Source of the DNA: an uncultured Bacilli bacterium
GTDB lineage: Bacteria > Bacillota_I > Bacilli_A > RF39 > UBA660
Assembly (NCBI GenBank): GCA_947628445.1
Contig: CANQZX010000011.1
Location: 1-21,535 of the forward strand
Direction of reading: 5' to 3'
Length of the DNA stretch: 21,535 bases
Shown: positions 6,682 to 12,766 of the stretch, in pieces
Layout of the letters: each line of letters begins with the position of its first letter
Position numbering within the stretch: the stretch's first letter is position 1
Made by a program: the position numbers and the translations under genes
Notes under the pieces: model-generated
What the model saw: only the letters and a program-made list of their open reading frames with translations
What the model was told of the DNA's origin: nothing
Databases searched by the model: none

Positions 6682-7773
6682 ATGAAAAAGCAAAAAATTG
6701 CTGTTTATGCTATTTGTAAAAATGAAGAACAATTCGTGGATCGTTGGTACGAAGCCGTAAAAGATGCTGATGTTATTGTCGTCGTCGATACTGGTTCCAC
6801 GGATAACACCGTAGCTCAATTAAAAAAATATCCTATATCCGTTTATGAAAGAGAAATTAAACCCTGGCGATTTGATGAGGCCCGCAATATATCTTTAGAT
6901 TTAGTGCCACAAGATGTCGATATTTGCGTCTGCCTTGATTTAGATGAAATAATTGCCCCGGGCTGGCGCCAAGGAATAGAAAAACTATGGCAAAAAGATA
7001 CTACTCGCTTGCGTTATATTTATAACTGGTATATTGCCGATGATGGAACGCCTAAAGTGACCTTTTATGCGGAAAAGATTCATGCTCGCCATAATTTTCG
7101 TTGGGTTAATCCGGTTCATGAGGTTTTGAAATATCAAGGAGACGAAAAGCAAATATTTACTGATGAAATAATTGTTAATCATTATCCCGACCGGCAAAAA
7201 TCCCGGGTCTCTTATCTACCTTTACTCGAACTAGCCGTCCAAGAAGATCCAGATAATGATCGCAATGTGCACTATTTGGGCCGAGAATATATGTATTATG
7301 GCAAGTGGAATGAAGCCATTGATACTTTAATTAAACATTTAAACTTAAAAAGTGCTACTTGGAAAGATGAACGCTGTGCTTCCATGCGCTTTATTGCTCG
7401 TTCTTATCAAGCATTAAACCGGTATAATGAAGCCGAAATGTGGCTAACTAAAGCCATTGCTGAGGCCCCTTATTTAAGAGATCCTTATGTTGAAATGGCA
7501 ATGCTTCACTACACCTTACAAAATTGGGACCAAGTTATTTATTATTTAAACGATGCCTTAAAAATTAAAACCCATGAAAAAACTTATATAAATGAGGTAT
7601 TTAGTTGGGATGAAACGATTAATGATTTACTTTCTATTGCCTATTATTACACTAATGATATCGATAAGGCCATTCAAAATGCGGAGTTAGCCCTCAAAAT
7701 AAATCCTAGTAACCAAAGATTAAAAGATAATTTAAAATTTTTTAAAGACCAAGAAAAAAGCAATCGTAGGTGA
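6682..7773 (+). CDS. GT2-family glycosyltransferase with TPR tail
   Basis: A 363-aa cytoplasmic protein. Residues 5-115 form a GT-A fold: AICKNEE, DTGSTDNT (36-43), FDEARN (64-69) and DLDE (86-89), the acidic motif that binds the metal and the nucleotide sugar. An HEV...Y block with NHYPDR follows (about 142-188). From about residue 195 to the end there are tetratricopeptide-like helical repeats (for example NEAIDTLIKHL, NEAEMWLTKAI, DKAIQNAELALKINPS). Proteins of this build (SunS/tetratricopeptide GT2) glycosylate peptides or proteins. Its position just behind the collagen-like gene makes that protein, rich in Thr, the likely acceptor; this is inference from context. A ribosome-binding site AGAAGG lies 5 nt before the ATG. 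The end overlaps a terminator shared with nusG. Confidence 0.8.
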   Translation: MKKQKIAVYAICKNEEQFVDRWYEAVKDADVIVVVDTGSTDNTVAQLKKYPISVYEREIKPWRFDEARNISLDLVPQDVDICVCLDLDEIIAPGWRQGIEKLWQKDTTRLRYIYNWYIADDGTPKVTFYAEKIHARHNFRWVNPVHEVLKYQGDEKQIFTDEIIVNHYPDRQKSRVSYLPLLELAVQEDPDNDRNVHYLGREYMYYGKWNEAIDTLIKHLNLKSATWKDERCASMRFIARSYQALNRYNEAEMWLTKAIAEAPYLRDPYVEMAMLHYTLQNWDQVIYYLNDALKIKTHEKTYINEVFSWDETINDLLSIAYYYTNDIDKAIQNAELALKINPSNQRLKDNLKFFKDQEKSNRR

Positions 7774-7781
7774 TTGCTTTT
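7756..7781. terminator. Bidirectional terminator overlapping two stop codons
   Basis: AAAAGCAATC (7756-7765) pairs with GATTGCTTTT (7772-7781), 10 bp around a 6-nt loop, with A-runs and T-runs on both sides. The stem contains the stop codon of the plus-strand glycosyltransferase and reaches into the stop codon of nusG, so the convergent genes, 6 nt apart, share one compact terminator. Confidence 0.8.
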
Positions 7782-8322
7782 ACATTTTACTAACTTGATA
7801 TATTTCCACATCAACAGTGGTTTCTTGACCAAATAAATCAATAACAATATTAAGCCGATTATTTTCTAAGTCAATGTTTTCTACTTTACCAGTCATACCA
7901 TTAAATGGTCCATCGATAATACTAACGGTATCGCCCACATTAAGGTCTTTTTCAGCATTAACGCGACTCATACCCATACTTGCTAAAATGCGGTCTATTT
8001 CTTGAGGTAAAAGTGGGGTTGGTTTAGCCCCTTTACCGCTTGAACCAATAAAGCCCGTTACTCCAGGAGTATTCCGAATCATTAACCAAGCTTCATCCGA
8101 CATAATCATTTCCACTAAAACATAACCGGGGAACATTTTTTTAACTTTTTCTTTTTTAACCCCATTTTTAATTTCCACTTCTGTCGTTTCAGGAATAATT
8201 ACCCGGAAGACCCGGTCTTGCATATTCATTGATTCAATTCTGGCTTCTAATTTTTCTTTAACTTTCGTTTCGTGACCCGAATAGGTATTAACAACATACC
8301 ATAATTTTTCATTTTCTTCCAT
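7780..8322 (-). CDS. nusG: Transcription termination/antitermination factor NusG
   Basis: A 180-aa protein, normal length. The NGN domain (about 6-115), which binds the RNA polymerase clamp, shows WYVVNTYSGHE, MFPGYVLVEM (63-72) and NTPGVTGFIG (84-93). The KOW domain follows with VGDTVSIIDGPFNGMTGKV (129-147). NusG modulates elongation, pausing and Rho- or ribosome-linked transcription. The start codon overlaps the secE stop by one base (TAATG), so the two are translationally coupled, and GGGG lies just upstream. The usual next genes, rplK and rplA, are absent: the gene ends in a terminator shared with a convergent glycosyltransferase. Confidence 0.97.
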   Translation of the reverse strand: MEENEKLWYVVNTYSGHETKVKEKLEARIESMNMQDRVFRVIIPETTEVEIKNGVKKEKVKKMFPGYVLVEMIMSDEAWLMIRNTPGVTGFIGSSGKGAKPTPLLPQEIDRILASMGMSRVNAEKDLNVGDTVSIIDGPFNGMTGKVENIDLENNRLNIVIDLFGQETTVDVEIYQVSKM

Positions 8323-8519
8323 TAAACAAACATCCCCTTTACAAAAGACATAATTAAATTAAGAACGATAAAGAATAAACAAATAAAAATTACAAAGACA
8401 ATAGTTGCCACCGAATATTTAAATACTTCTTTAAATGTTGGCCATTTTACTTGTTTTAATTCTTTGCGTAATTTACTAAAATAACTTTCTTTTTTGGCTT
8501 TCTTTTTTGCTTTTGCCAT
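8322..8519 (-). CDS. secE: Preprotein translocase subunit SecE
   Basis: A 65-aa protein with a Lys/Ala-rich N-terminus (MAKAKKKAKK), the conserved cytoplasmic helix SYFSKLRKELKQVKWPTFKE with VKWPT, and one membrane helix (about 38-58). SecE is the essential clamp of the SecYEG channel. I chose the ATG at 8519 because GGAGG lies 8-10 nt upstream; a longer frame starting at an ATG that overlaps this ribosome-binding site (8537) is unlikely. It is coupled to nusG by a one-base overlap. rpmG, which precedes secE in many Bacilli, is not present. Confidence 0.95.
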   Translation of the reverse strand: MAKAKKKAKKESYFSKLRKELKQVKWPTFKEVFKYSVATIVFVIFICLFFIVLNLIMSFVKGMFV

Positions 8520-8543
8520 TTTTAAAAAAACCTCCATTAAAAA

Positions 8544-8557
8544 AACACTTTCGTGTT
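8544..8557 (-). promoter_or_regulatory. Stem-loop in the secE leader
   Basis: On the minus strand, AACAC-GAAA-GTGTT is followed by a run of T. It could be a weak terminator for transcripts leaving sigH. It also sits right at the predicted transcription start of the secE promoter (8565-8593), in which case it would be a 5'-end stem-loop. The stem is only 5 bp. Confidence 0.45.
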
Positions 8558-8564
8558 CATTAAT

Positions 8565-8593
8565 AATATAGCATACTTATTTACTATAATCAA
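8565..8593 (-). promoter_or_regulatory. Internal promoter for secE-nusG
   Basis: On the minus strand, TTGATT (8593-8588) and TATATT (8570-8565) are spaced 17 bp apart, overlapping the last codons of sigH. It would give secE-nusG a supply independent of the sigH operon. Confidence 0.5.
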
Positions 8594-9212
8594 GGGTTTT
8601 TCTTATCTTTAAAATCTTTTTTATTTTATTTTTGATTCTTTGCATCGCATTATCAATTTGTTTCGGATCTTTTTTTAATATAGTGGCAATTTGACGATAA
8701 CTCAAACCCTCTTGCATATATTTAAATACCTCTTGTTCCATCTTCGATAAAACTTGGTGAATACTTTTAATTAATTCTCGATAGTTTTCATCTTTGGTCA
8801 TATTTTGTAAAGGATCATTTTTACTTTCATCACTAATTAAATCAAGTAAAGGTGTACCGAACTTTTCATAAACATAATCAAGGGAATAGGCCTCTTTAAT
8901 AATAACATTTTTTAAGCGATTGGCCTTAACTAATAATTTTTTAATTCTTCGTTCCACACATAAATTAATAAAAGTAGGAATACTAGCCATCTTATCAGAG
9001 CGATAATTAGATAGGGCATCGGAAAAGCCCAATAAAGCCTCACTTTCAAAATCTTTAATATCGACGCCATCTTTAAGAGCTAAGTTTTTATATTTTTTCA
9101 TATTGATATCAATAATATAACGGAAACGATCATAAAGCATATTTTTGGCATCTTCATTTTCTTCTTGCGCCAGCATAAATAATTCATCATCAGAAATATC
9201 GGCAAAATTCAT
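8577..9212 (-). CDS. sigH: RNA polymerase sigma factor, SigH-like
   Basis: A 211-aa sigma-70 family protein. Region 2 lies at about 22-92 (MLYDRFRYIIDINMKKY, then FESEALLGFSDALSNYRSD, matching the -10-binding segment of SigH). Region 4 is at about 155-197, with a recognition HTH GLSYRQIATILKKDPKQIDN. Length and position between rlmB and secE match sigH of Bacillus, which directs transition-phase and early sporulation genes. In species without sporulation, related factors run competence or stress genes. The ATG at 9212 follows the rlmB stop after one base. The gene is slightly divergent, so the regulon cannot be predicted here. Confidence 0.85.
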   Translation of the reverse strand: MNFADISDDELFMLAQEENEDAKNMLYDRFRYIIDINMKKYKNLALKDGVDIKDFESEALLGFSDALSNYRSDKMASIPTFINLCVERRIKKLLVKANRLKNVIIKEAYSLDYVYEKFGTPLLDLISDESKNDPLQNMTKDENYRELIKSIHQVLSKMEQEVFKYMQEGLSYRQIATILKKDPKQIDNAMQRIKNKIKKILKIRKTLDYSK

Positions 9213-9213
9213 T

Positions 9214-9879
9214 TTAATCCCTCATTCCGTATATTAAGATACCCGCGGCCACTGAAGCATTTAAGCTTTCGGCTTCGGCACTCAAAGGAATTTTAATTAC
9301 CACATCACTTTGTTCTTTAACTAAGCGACTAATTCCTTTACCTTCGTTACCAATAACTAAAACTTTTTTATTACTATAACTTACATCACGATAATCTTGA
9401 CCGGCCATATCTGCCGCATAAACAAAATAACCCATTTTTTGGAGTTTTTTTAAGGTATCGACAAGATTATTAACCATAATTATTTTAAGGTTATCACACA
9501 TACCAGCACTAGTTTTTACGACAGTATCGGTTACTTTAACACTCCGGTCTTTCGGAATAATAATTTCTTTAATTCCCGCGGCCACACAAGTACGAATGAT
9601 TGCCCCAAAATTATGTGGATCTTCTAAATGATCCAACATCACTAAAAAATCGCCGGTAAGATCATTAAAAGTATAATATGGGTATTCATAATCATAAGTA
9701 TCAATGACGATACCTTGATGATTACCTTTAACCATTTTATCTAATTGGTTTCTTCCAACCAATTCATATTTAAGATGATTGCTTTTTAAAAAAGGTAAAA
9801 TATCTTGACGGGCACAATAAACCTTTTTTATTTTTTGGGGTTTTGTTTCTTTTAAAACATTTAAACCATATATTAACAT
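9214..9879 (-). CDS. rlmB: 23S rRNA (guanosine-2'-O-)-methyltransferase RlmB-like (SpoU/TrmH family)
   Basis: A 221-aa protein. A short substrate-binding N-terminal domain (about 1-60, ending GNHQGIVID) is followed by the knotted SPOUT domain. The three SpoU motifs are present: NFGAIIRTC (90-98), VIGNEGKGI (175-183) and IPLSAEAESLNASVAAGI (197-214). RlmB methylates the ribose of a 23S rRNA guanosine (G2251 in E. coli) with SAM. The protein is about 25 residues shorter at the N-terminus than typical RlmB. Start: ATG at 9879 with AGAGGG 7-8 nt upstream. In Bacillus rae1/yacP separates rlmB from sigH; here they are one base apart. A separate promoter lies at 9905-9933. Confidence 0.9.
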   Translation of the reverse strand: MLIYGLNVLKETKPQKIKKVYCARQDILPFLKSNHLKYELVGRNQLDKMVKGNHQGIVIDTYDYEYPYYTFNDLTGDFLVMLDHLEDPHNFGAIIRTCVAAGIKEIIIPKDRSVKVTDTVVKTSAGMCDNLKIIMVNNLVDTLKKLQKMGYFVYAADMAGQDYRDVSYSNKKVLVIGNEGKGISRLVKEQSDVVIKIPLSAEAESLNASVAAGILIYGMRD

Positions 9880-9904
9880 TTGCTTTCCCTCTTCATTAAA
9901 AATT

Positions 9905-9933
9905 ATTATAACAAAAAAAATTAAAAATGCCTA
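9905..9933 (-). promoter_or_regulatory. Promoter of rlmB-sigH
   Basis: On the minus strand, TAGGCA (9933-9928) and a perfect TATAAT (9910-9905) are 17 bp apart, about 25 nt before the rlmB ATG. The -35 ends exactly where the target duplication of the neighbouring insertion sequence begins, so the insertion left the promoter intact. Confidence 0.6.
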
Positions 9934-9948
9934 TCCTAAACATTTTTA
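9934..9948. repeat. Target-site duplication, left copy
   Basis: TCCTAAACATTTTTA, 15 bp, is repeated exactly at 11472-11486 on the other side of the insertion sequence. It duplicates the last codons and the TAG stop of the minus-strand gene at 11474. Confidence 0.9.
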
Positions 9949-9973
9949 TGTTAATCCTTTTTTAAAATGTCAG
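9949..9973 (+). repeat. Left inverted repeat of the insertion sequence
   Basis: TGTTAATCC followed by T6 and AAAATGTCAG. It matches the reverse complement of 11447-11471 except at positions 7-9. Confidence 0.9.
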
Positions 9974-9997
9974 TATAAAGTTTTTTAGAAATGTCAG
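9964..9997 (+). repeat. Two subterminal sites, 24 bp apart
   Basis: AAAATGTCAG (9964-9973) and GAAATGTCAG (9988-9997) are direct repeats with a 24-bp period, each preceded by a T-run. They are probable transposase-binding sites. The right end has only one such site. The second insertion sequence has the same pair with a different core, GAAAATGTCCCA. Confidence 0.65.
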
Positions 9998-10007
9998 TTT
10001 TATTATA

Positions 10008-10016
10008 TGCTAAAAT
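10008..10016 (+). promoter_or_regulatory. Transposase promoter, extended -10
   Basis: TGCTAAAAT is an extended -10 (TGnTAnnnT) without a clear -35. The second element has TGATAGAAT at the same place. The ribosome-binding site AAAGGAGGTG follows about 10 nt downstream. The promoter lies next to the inner subterminal site, so transposase could repress itself. Confidence 0.45.
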
Positions 10017-10050
10017 ATACCTTTTGAAAGGAGGTGTATTTTTAAATTAA

Positions 10051-11343
10051 ATGAAAAAGGATAAAGAAAAGGCACTTAATCTTCTAAAACAAAAAGTAAA
10101 TGGTGAAATAAAAATTACATATCGTGATATAACAAAACAAACTGGTTATCAAGAAAGACAATTGATAAGATTATCTCAACAAATAGAAAAAAAGGATATT
10201 TCTTCTTTGTTAGTCCACGGTTTATCTAATAAACCTTCTAATAATTCTGATCACACCCAAGAGATAGAATATATTAAGAACTTTAAGAAAAAATATCCGC
10301 TTATTACTATATCACAATTCATGGATATTTACCATGAAGATGTTATTTGGAATAAAAATAAACAGGATGATGTAAATAAATATAATCTTAAATTAAGGAG
10401 TAAATCTTTCTTTCAACAATTATTTAAAAAAGAAGGTTGGAAATCTCCCATTAAACATAAATGTTTTGATCCTAACAAACAAGTTCATTCTTTAAGAGAT
10501 CCTTCTCCAAGAAGAGGCATTCTCATCATGGTTGATGGTACTCCTCATGACTGGTTCGGTAATGGTAAAAAGTTTTCTTTGCATGTTGCTATTGATGATG
10601 CCACGGGAGAAATCCTTGCTGGTTGGTTTATGCCTACTGAATGCATGTTAGGTTATTGTCATCTATTTAAAATTATTTTTGAAAAGTATGGTCTCCCTAT
10701 TTCTATTTACTCCGATAGAACAAGTATTCTTTGGGATCAAAAAGATGGTGAACTTACTGAAATTGGAAGAATGTTAGAAGAGTTAGGTATTGAACTCATT
10801 TATGCTAATTCCCCTGAAGCTAAAGGTAAAATTGAAAAAATGAATTTTACTATTCAAAATAGATTATTAAATGATATTATTCGTTTTAACATTAAAACTT
10901 ATAATGAACTAAATAAATGGTTTAATAGTTATTATATTAATTACATTAACAAAAAATTTGCTTATAAACCAAAAGAAGAAGAATCAGAATTTATTCCTTT
11001 AAACGATATAGATTTATCTACTATATTTTGCATTAAAAGTACTAGAATAATTTTAAATGGCAATATGATATCTATTAATAATCAATATTATATTCCAATA
11101 GACGAAAATGGAAATGACTATGTTTTTTATAAAGGTACAAAAGTAGAAGTATGGCAAGATGTATTCAATCCTAAATTAATTAGAATATTTAAAAATAATA
11201 AAATTTATGAAACAAGATGTATTGAAAGATATAGAAAAGATCCAATTAAACGTGAACAAAAAAGAATTGATGATCAAAAGATGTTAGAACAGCTTATAAG
11301 AGAAAGAGATGAAAGATTAAAAGCAAGGGCGAAACATAGTTGA
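10051..11343 (+). CDS. DDE transposase (IS1202/ISTde1-like)
   Basis: A 430-aa protein with intact length. Residues about 1-57 carry a helix-turn-helix (IKITYRDITKQTGYQERQL, with TGY-x-x-RQL as the turn and recognition helix) expected to bind the element ends. A linker (58-70) and a helical region follow. The RNase H-like catalytic core starts at about 155: Asp162 in MVDGTPHDWFG, Asp222 in YSDRTS, and Glu262 in SPEAKGKIEKMN, the DDE triad. A beta-rich C-terminal domain (about 330-390) ends in a highly charged tail. It carries out cut or copy of the element. AAAGGAGGTG lies about 13 nt before the ATG. The host neighbours are transcribed in the opposite direction. Its catalytic part is identical in DNA, as far as visible, to the copy at 21245, while the N-terminal domain differs. 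Confidence 0.9.
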   Translation: MKKDKEKALNLLKQKVNGEIKITYRDITKQTGYQERQLIRLSQQIEKKDISSLLVHGLSNKPSNNSDHTQEIEYIKNFKKKYPLITISQFMDIYHEDVIWNKNKQDDVNKYNLKLRSKSFFQQLFKKEGWKSPIKHKCFDPNKQVHSLRDPSPRRGILIMVDGTPHDWFGNGKKFSLHVAIDDATGEILAGWFMPTECMLGYCHLFKIIFEKYGLPISIYSDRTSILWDQKDGELTEIGRMLEELGIELIYANSPEAKGKIEKMNFTIQNRLLNDIIRFNIKTYNELNKWFNSYYINYINKKFAYKPKEEESEFIPLNDIDLSTIFCIKSTRIILNGNMISINNQYYIPIDENGNDYVFYKGTKVEVWQDVFNPKLIRIFKNNKIYETRCIERYRKDPIKREQKRIDDQKMLEQLIRERDERLKARAKHS

Positions 11344-11365
11344 GTTTATCTTGACCCTTGCTTTT
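11319..11365. terminator. Terminator at the end of the transposase gene
   Basis: An 11-bp perfect stem AAAAGCAAGGG (11319-11329) and CCCTTGCTTTT (11355-11365) encloses the stop codon in a 25-nt loop. A and T runs on both sides let it work in both directions, so it may also block host transcription arriving from 11474-12654. Confidence 0.6.
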
Positions 11366-11393
11366 TAGATTTCATCTTTTATAATTTTTTTAT

Positions 11394-11414
11394 CAACAAA
11401 GTTCACCTTTGTTG
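11394..11414. repeat. Hairpin inside the insertion sequence
   Basis: CAACAAAG-TTCAC-CTTTGTTG is a perfect 8-bp stem between the transposase terminator and the right inverted repeat. It lacks a clean T-tail, so it could be a second weak terminator or a structure that shields the transposase mRNA. Confidence 0.5.
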
Positions 11415-11446
11415 CTTATCTTTTTAATTTCCTATGCAAATTAAAA

Positions 11447-11471
11447 CTGACATTTTAAAAAAATCTTAACA
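11447..11471 (-). repeat. Right inverted repeat of the insertion sequence
   Basis: It reads, on the minus strand, TGTTAAGAT followed by T6 and AAAATGTCAG, and pairs with 9949-9973. Only one ATGTCAG site is present at this end. Confidence 0.9.
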
Positions 11472-11486
11472 TCCTAAACATTTTTA
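11472..11486. repeat. Target-site duplication, right copy
   Basis: TCCTAAACATTTTTA, identical to 9934-9948. It contains the stop codon of the gene at 11474, so the gene was not shortened by the insertion. Confidence 0.9.
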
Positions 11487-11953
11487 ATTAATTTACGAGT
11501 TCTGGATTTGGGATATTTTTGGGATGGAAAACTAACTAAAGGTTCTTTTAATGGTACGGATTCTCTTACTGGATCTTCATGCGAATTTTCATAAGTCATG
11601 AGATGTCTTTGGCGCCATAAACCTTTAGTTGTTTTAAAGGTAATCTTTTCTTCTTCCGTCATAGGCACTAAATTAATCTTTATAAGAGGATCTTGCATTA
11701 TTTTTCCTTGCTCGTAATGATTTTTTAATAGGGCTTCTATTAGATTAAGCCCCGGAATGAAAGTAATAATTGTCTGGATTACTTTATTTTCTTTAAGTTC
11801 TCTTTGTTGCAAATAATTTTGCAAAGCATGATATTCAACTTTATAACCTTTTTGGGCAATGATTAAGGGATTTTTAATTTGGCCTTGTTTCCTAATAACA
11901 AGTGTTTCTAAAACGGAAGCCAGTTCCACTATTCCTCCAATTAAATAAATCAT
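11474..11953 (-). CDS. Conserved-context hypothetical protein
   Basis: A 159-aa protein of no family I recognise. The N-terminus is hydrophobic (MIYLIGGIVELASVLETLVI), and a second apolar stretch at about 60-80 (VIQTIITFIPGLNLIEALL) contains Pro-Gly. The C-terminal 40 residues are polar and basic (ending SRTRKLIKNV). It may associate with the membrane but lacks a clear signal peptide. The ATG overlaps the stop of the HAD phosphatase gene (ATGA) with GGGGGA upstream, so the two are translationally coupled and probably act together. Without the insertion sequence, its stop would lie 56 bp from rlmB. The end of the gene is duplicated by the insertion but unchanged. Confidence 0.65.
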   Translation of the reverse strand: MIYLIGGIVELASVLETLVIRKQGQIKNPLIIAQKGYKVEYHALQNYLQQRELKENKVIQTIITFIPGLNLIEALLKNHYEQGKIMQDPLIKINLVPMTEEEKITFKTTKGLWRQRHLMTYENSHEDPVRESVPLKEPLVSFPSQKYPKSRTRKLIKNV

Positions 11954-12654
11954 ATTTCCCCCGTTATTCTTCGATAGAGTTCATGACCAATTTCAAAGTT
12001 TGCCGGTACAGCCCAACTTATAAGATCCGCTTCCTCTAATTTAGTTAATTCCTTGTTGGGTAAAGTTTGATAAACAAATCCGGTTTGACCATGATTTTCT
12101 TTAACAAACTTAAAGGCCGGATAATCCGTTAAACCATCGCCTAAATATATGATATTTGTACAATCTTTTAAATTATTTTGGCGCATAATATCTTGAATCG
12201 CTAAAACTTTATTTGTATCACTCATTATATAATCCATCCCCACTACTTTATTATCATTATATTTAAAAGTAGAGGCATATATGTCGCTAAAATAAGGAGC
12301 TATTTTTATTTTAGTTAAATAGGGTTTAACTCCCGAACTTACTAAATAATGTTTATAACCTTGCTCTTTTAAAGCTTTTAAAGCGCTTTCAACTCCTGGA
12401 TTATACTTGATATTACCTGAACCCTTACAAATACTTTCCTCATCTAAAGGATAATGATGTTCTTTTAAAATACTAAAGGTCGTAGCATATAACTTGGTAT
12501 AAAGATCTTCGCCTACTTTTAATTCTTGCTTCAATTTTCCAAATAATTGAGCTAAATCTTTTTGATCAAAACCACATTGATTTAAACATTCCCACTTTGG
12601 AATACTATCTGGTGTTAAAGTACCATCAAAATCATAAATAATTATCTTTTTCAT
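11950..12654 (-). CDS. HAD-superfamily phosphatase
   Basis: A 234-aa protein with all HAD motifs: DFDGTL (8-13, nucleophile Asp8 and acid Asp10), VSSG (105-108), Lys149 and GDGLTD (172-177). A helical cap of about 80 residues follows motif I, as in phosphoserine phosphatase-like members. It should hydrolyse a small phosphorylated metabolite in the cytoplasm; the substrate cannot be read from sequence. I chose the ATG at 12654, which has GGG about 8 nt upstream. An in-frame ATG at 12681 lies inside the TATAAT of the likely promoter and would not be transcribed. The next gene starts within its stop codon. Confidence 0.85.
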   Translation of the reverse strand: MKKIIIYDFDGTLTPDSIPKWECLNQCGFDQKDLAQLFGKLKQELKVGEDLYTKLYATTFSILKEHHYPLDEESICKGSGNIKYNPGVESALKALKEQGYKHYLVSSGVKPYLTKIKIAPYFSDIYASTFKYNDNKVVGMDYIMSDTNKVLAIQDIMRQNNLKDCTNIIYLGDGLTDYPAFKFVKENHGQTGFVYQTLPNKELTKLEEADLISWAVPANFEIGHELYRRITGEI

Positions 12655-12679
12655 GTTGTCTACCCTTTTCTCCTTTAAC

Positions 12680-12685
12680 ATTATA
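12680..12685 (-). promoter_or_regulatory. -10 box of the HAD phosphatase gene
   Basis: A perfect TATAAT on the minus strand, with no convincing -35 at 17 bp. It places the transcription start near 12673 and supports the start codon at 12654. AAAGGAG lies between. Confidence 0.45.
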
Positions 12686-12702
12686 GCATTTTGCTATTTA
12701 AA

Positions 12703-12724
12703 AAAATAGGCTAATACCTATTTT
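12703..12724 (-). terminator. Terminator after the membrane protein gene
   Basis: On the minus strand, AAAATAGG-TATTAG-CCTATTTT, an 8-bp stem, is followed directly by TTT. It lies about 40 nt after the stop of the gene at 12767. Confidence 0.7.
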
Positions 12725-12766
12725 TCAAAAGCTTTTTTTGATTATTTTTAACAATGCCTAACTATT

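Larger units (their letters stand above)
9949..11471 (+). mobile_element. Complete insertion sequence, IS1202/ISTde1-like (1,523 bp)
   Basis: The element is bounded by inverted repeats of 25 bp (9949-9973 and 11447-11471, 22 of 25 matching) that read TGTTAA...AAAATGTCAG inward. It carries one transposase gene, and a 15-bp direct duplication flanks it. From memory, target duplications of 15-18 bp are typical of the ISTde1 subgroup of the IS1202 family, and the transposase fits that type; this assignment has not been tested against a database. A perfect target duplication and an open transposase frame point to a recent, possibly active copy. It sits between rlmB and the gene at 11474, in opposite orientation to both. 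A related copy starts at 21137. Confidence 0.9.

Noticed and set aside
6985..7197. Minus-strand open frame inside the glycosyltransferase gene
   Set aside because: No ribosome-binding site, no recognisable domain, and fully covered by a clear gene.
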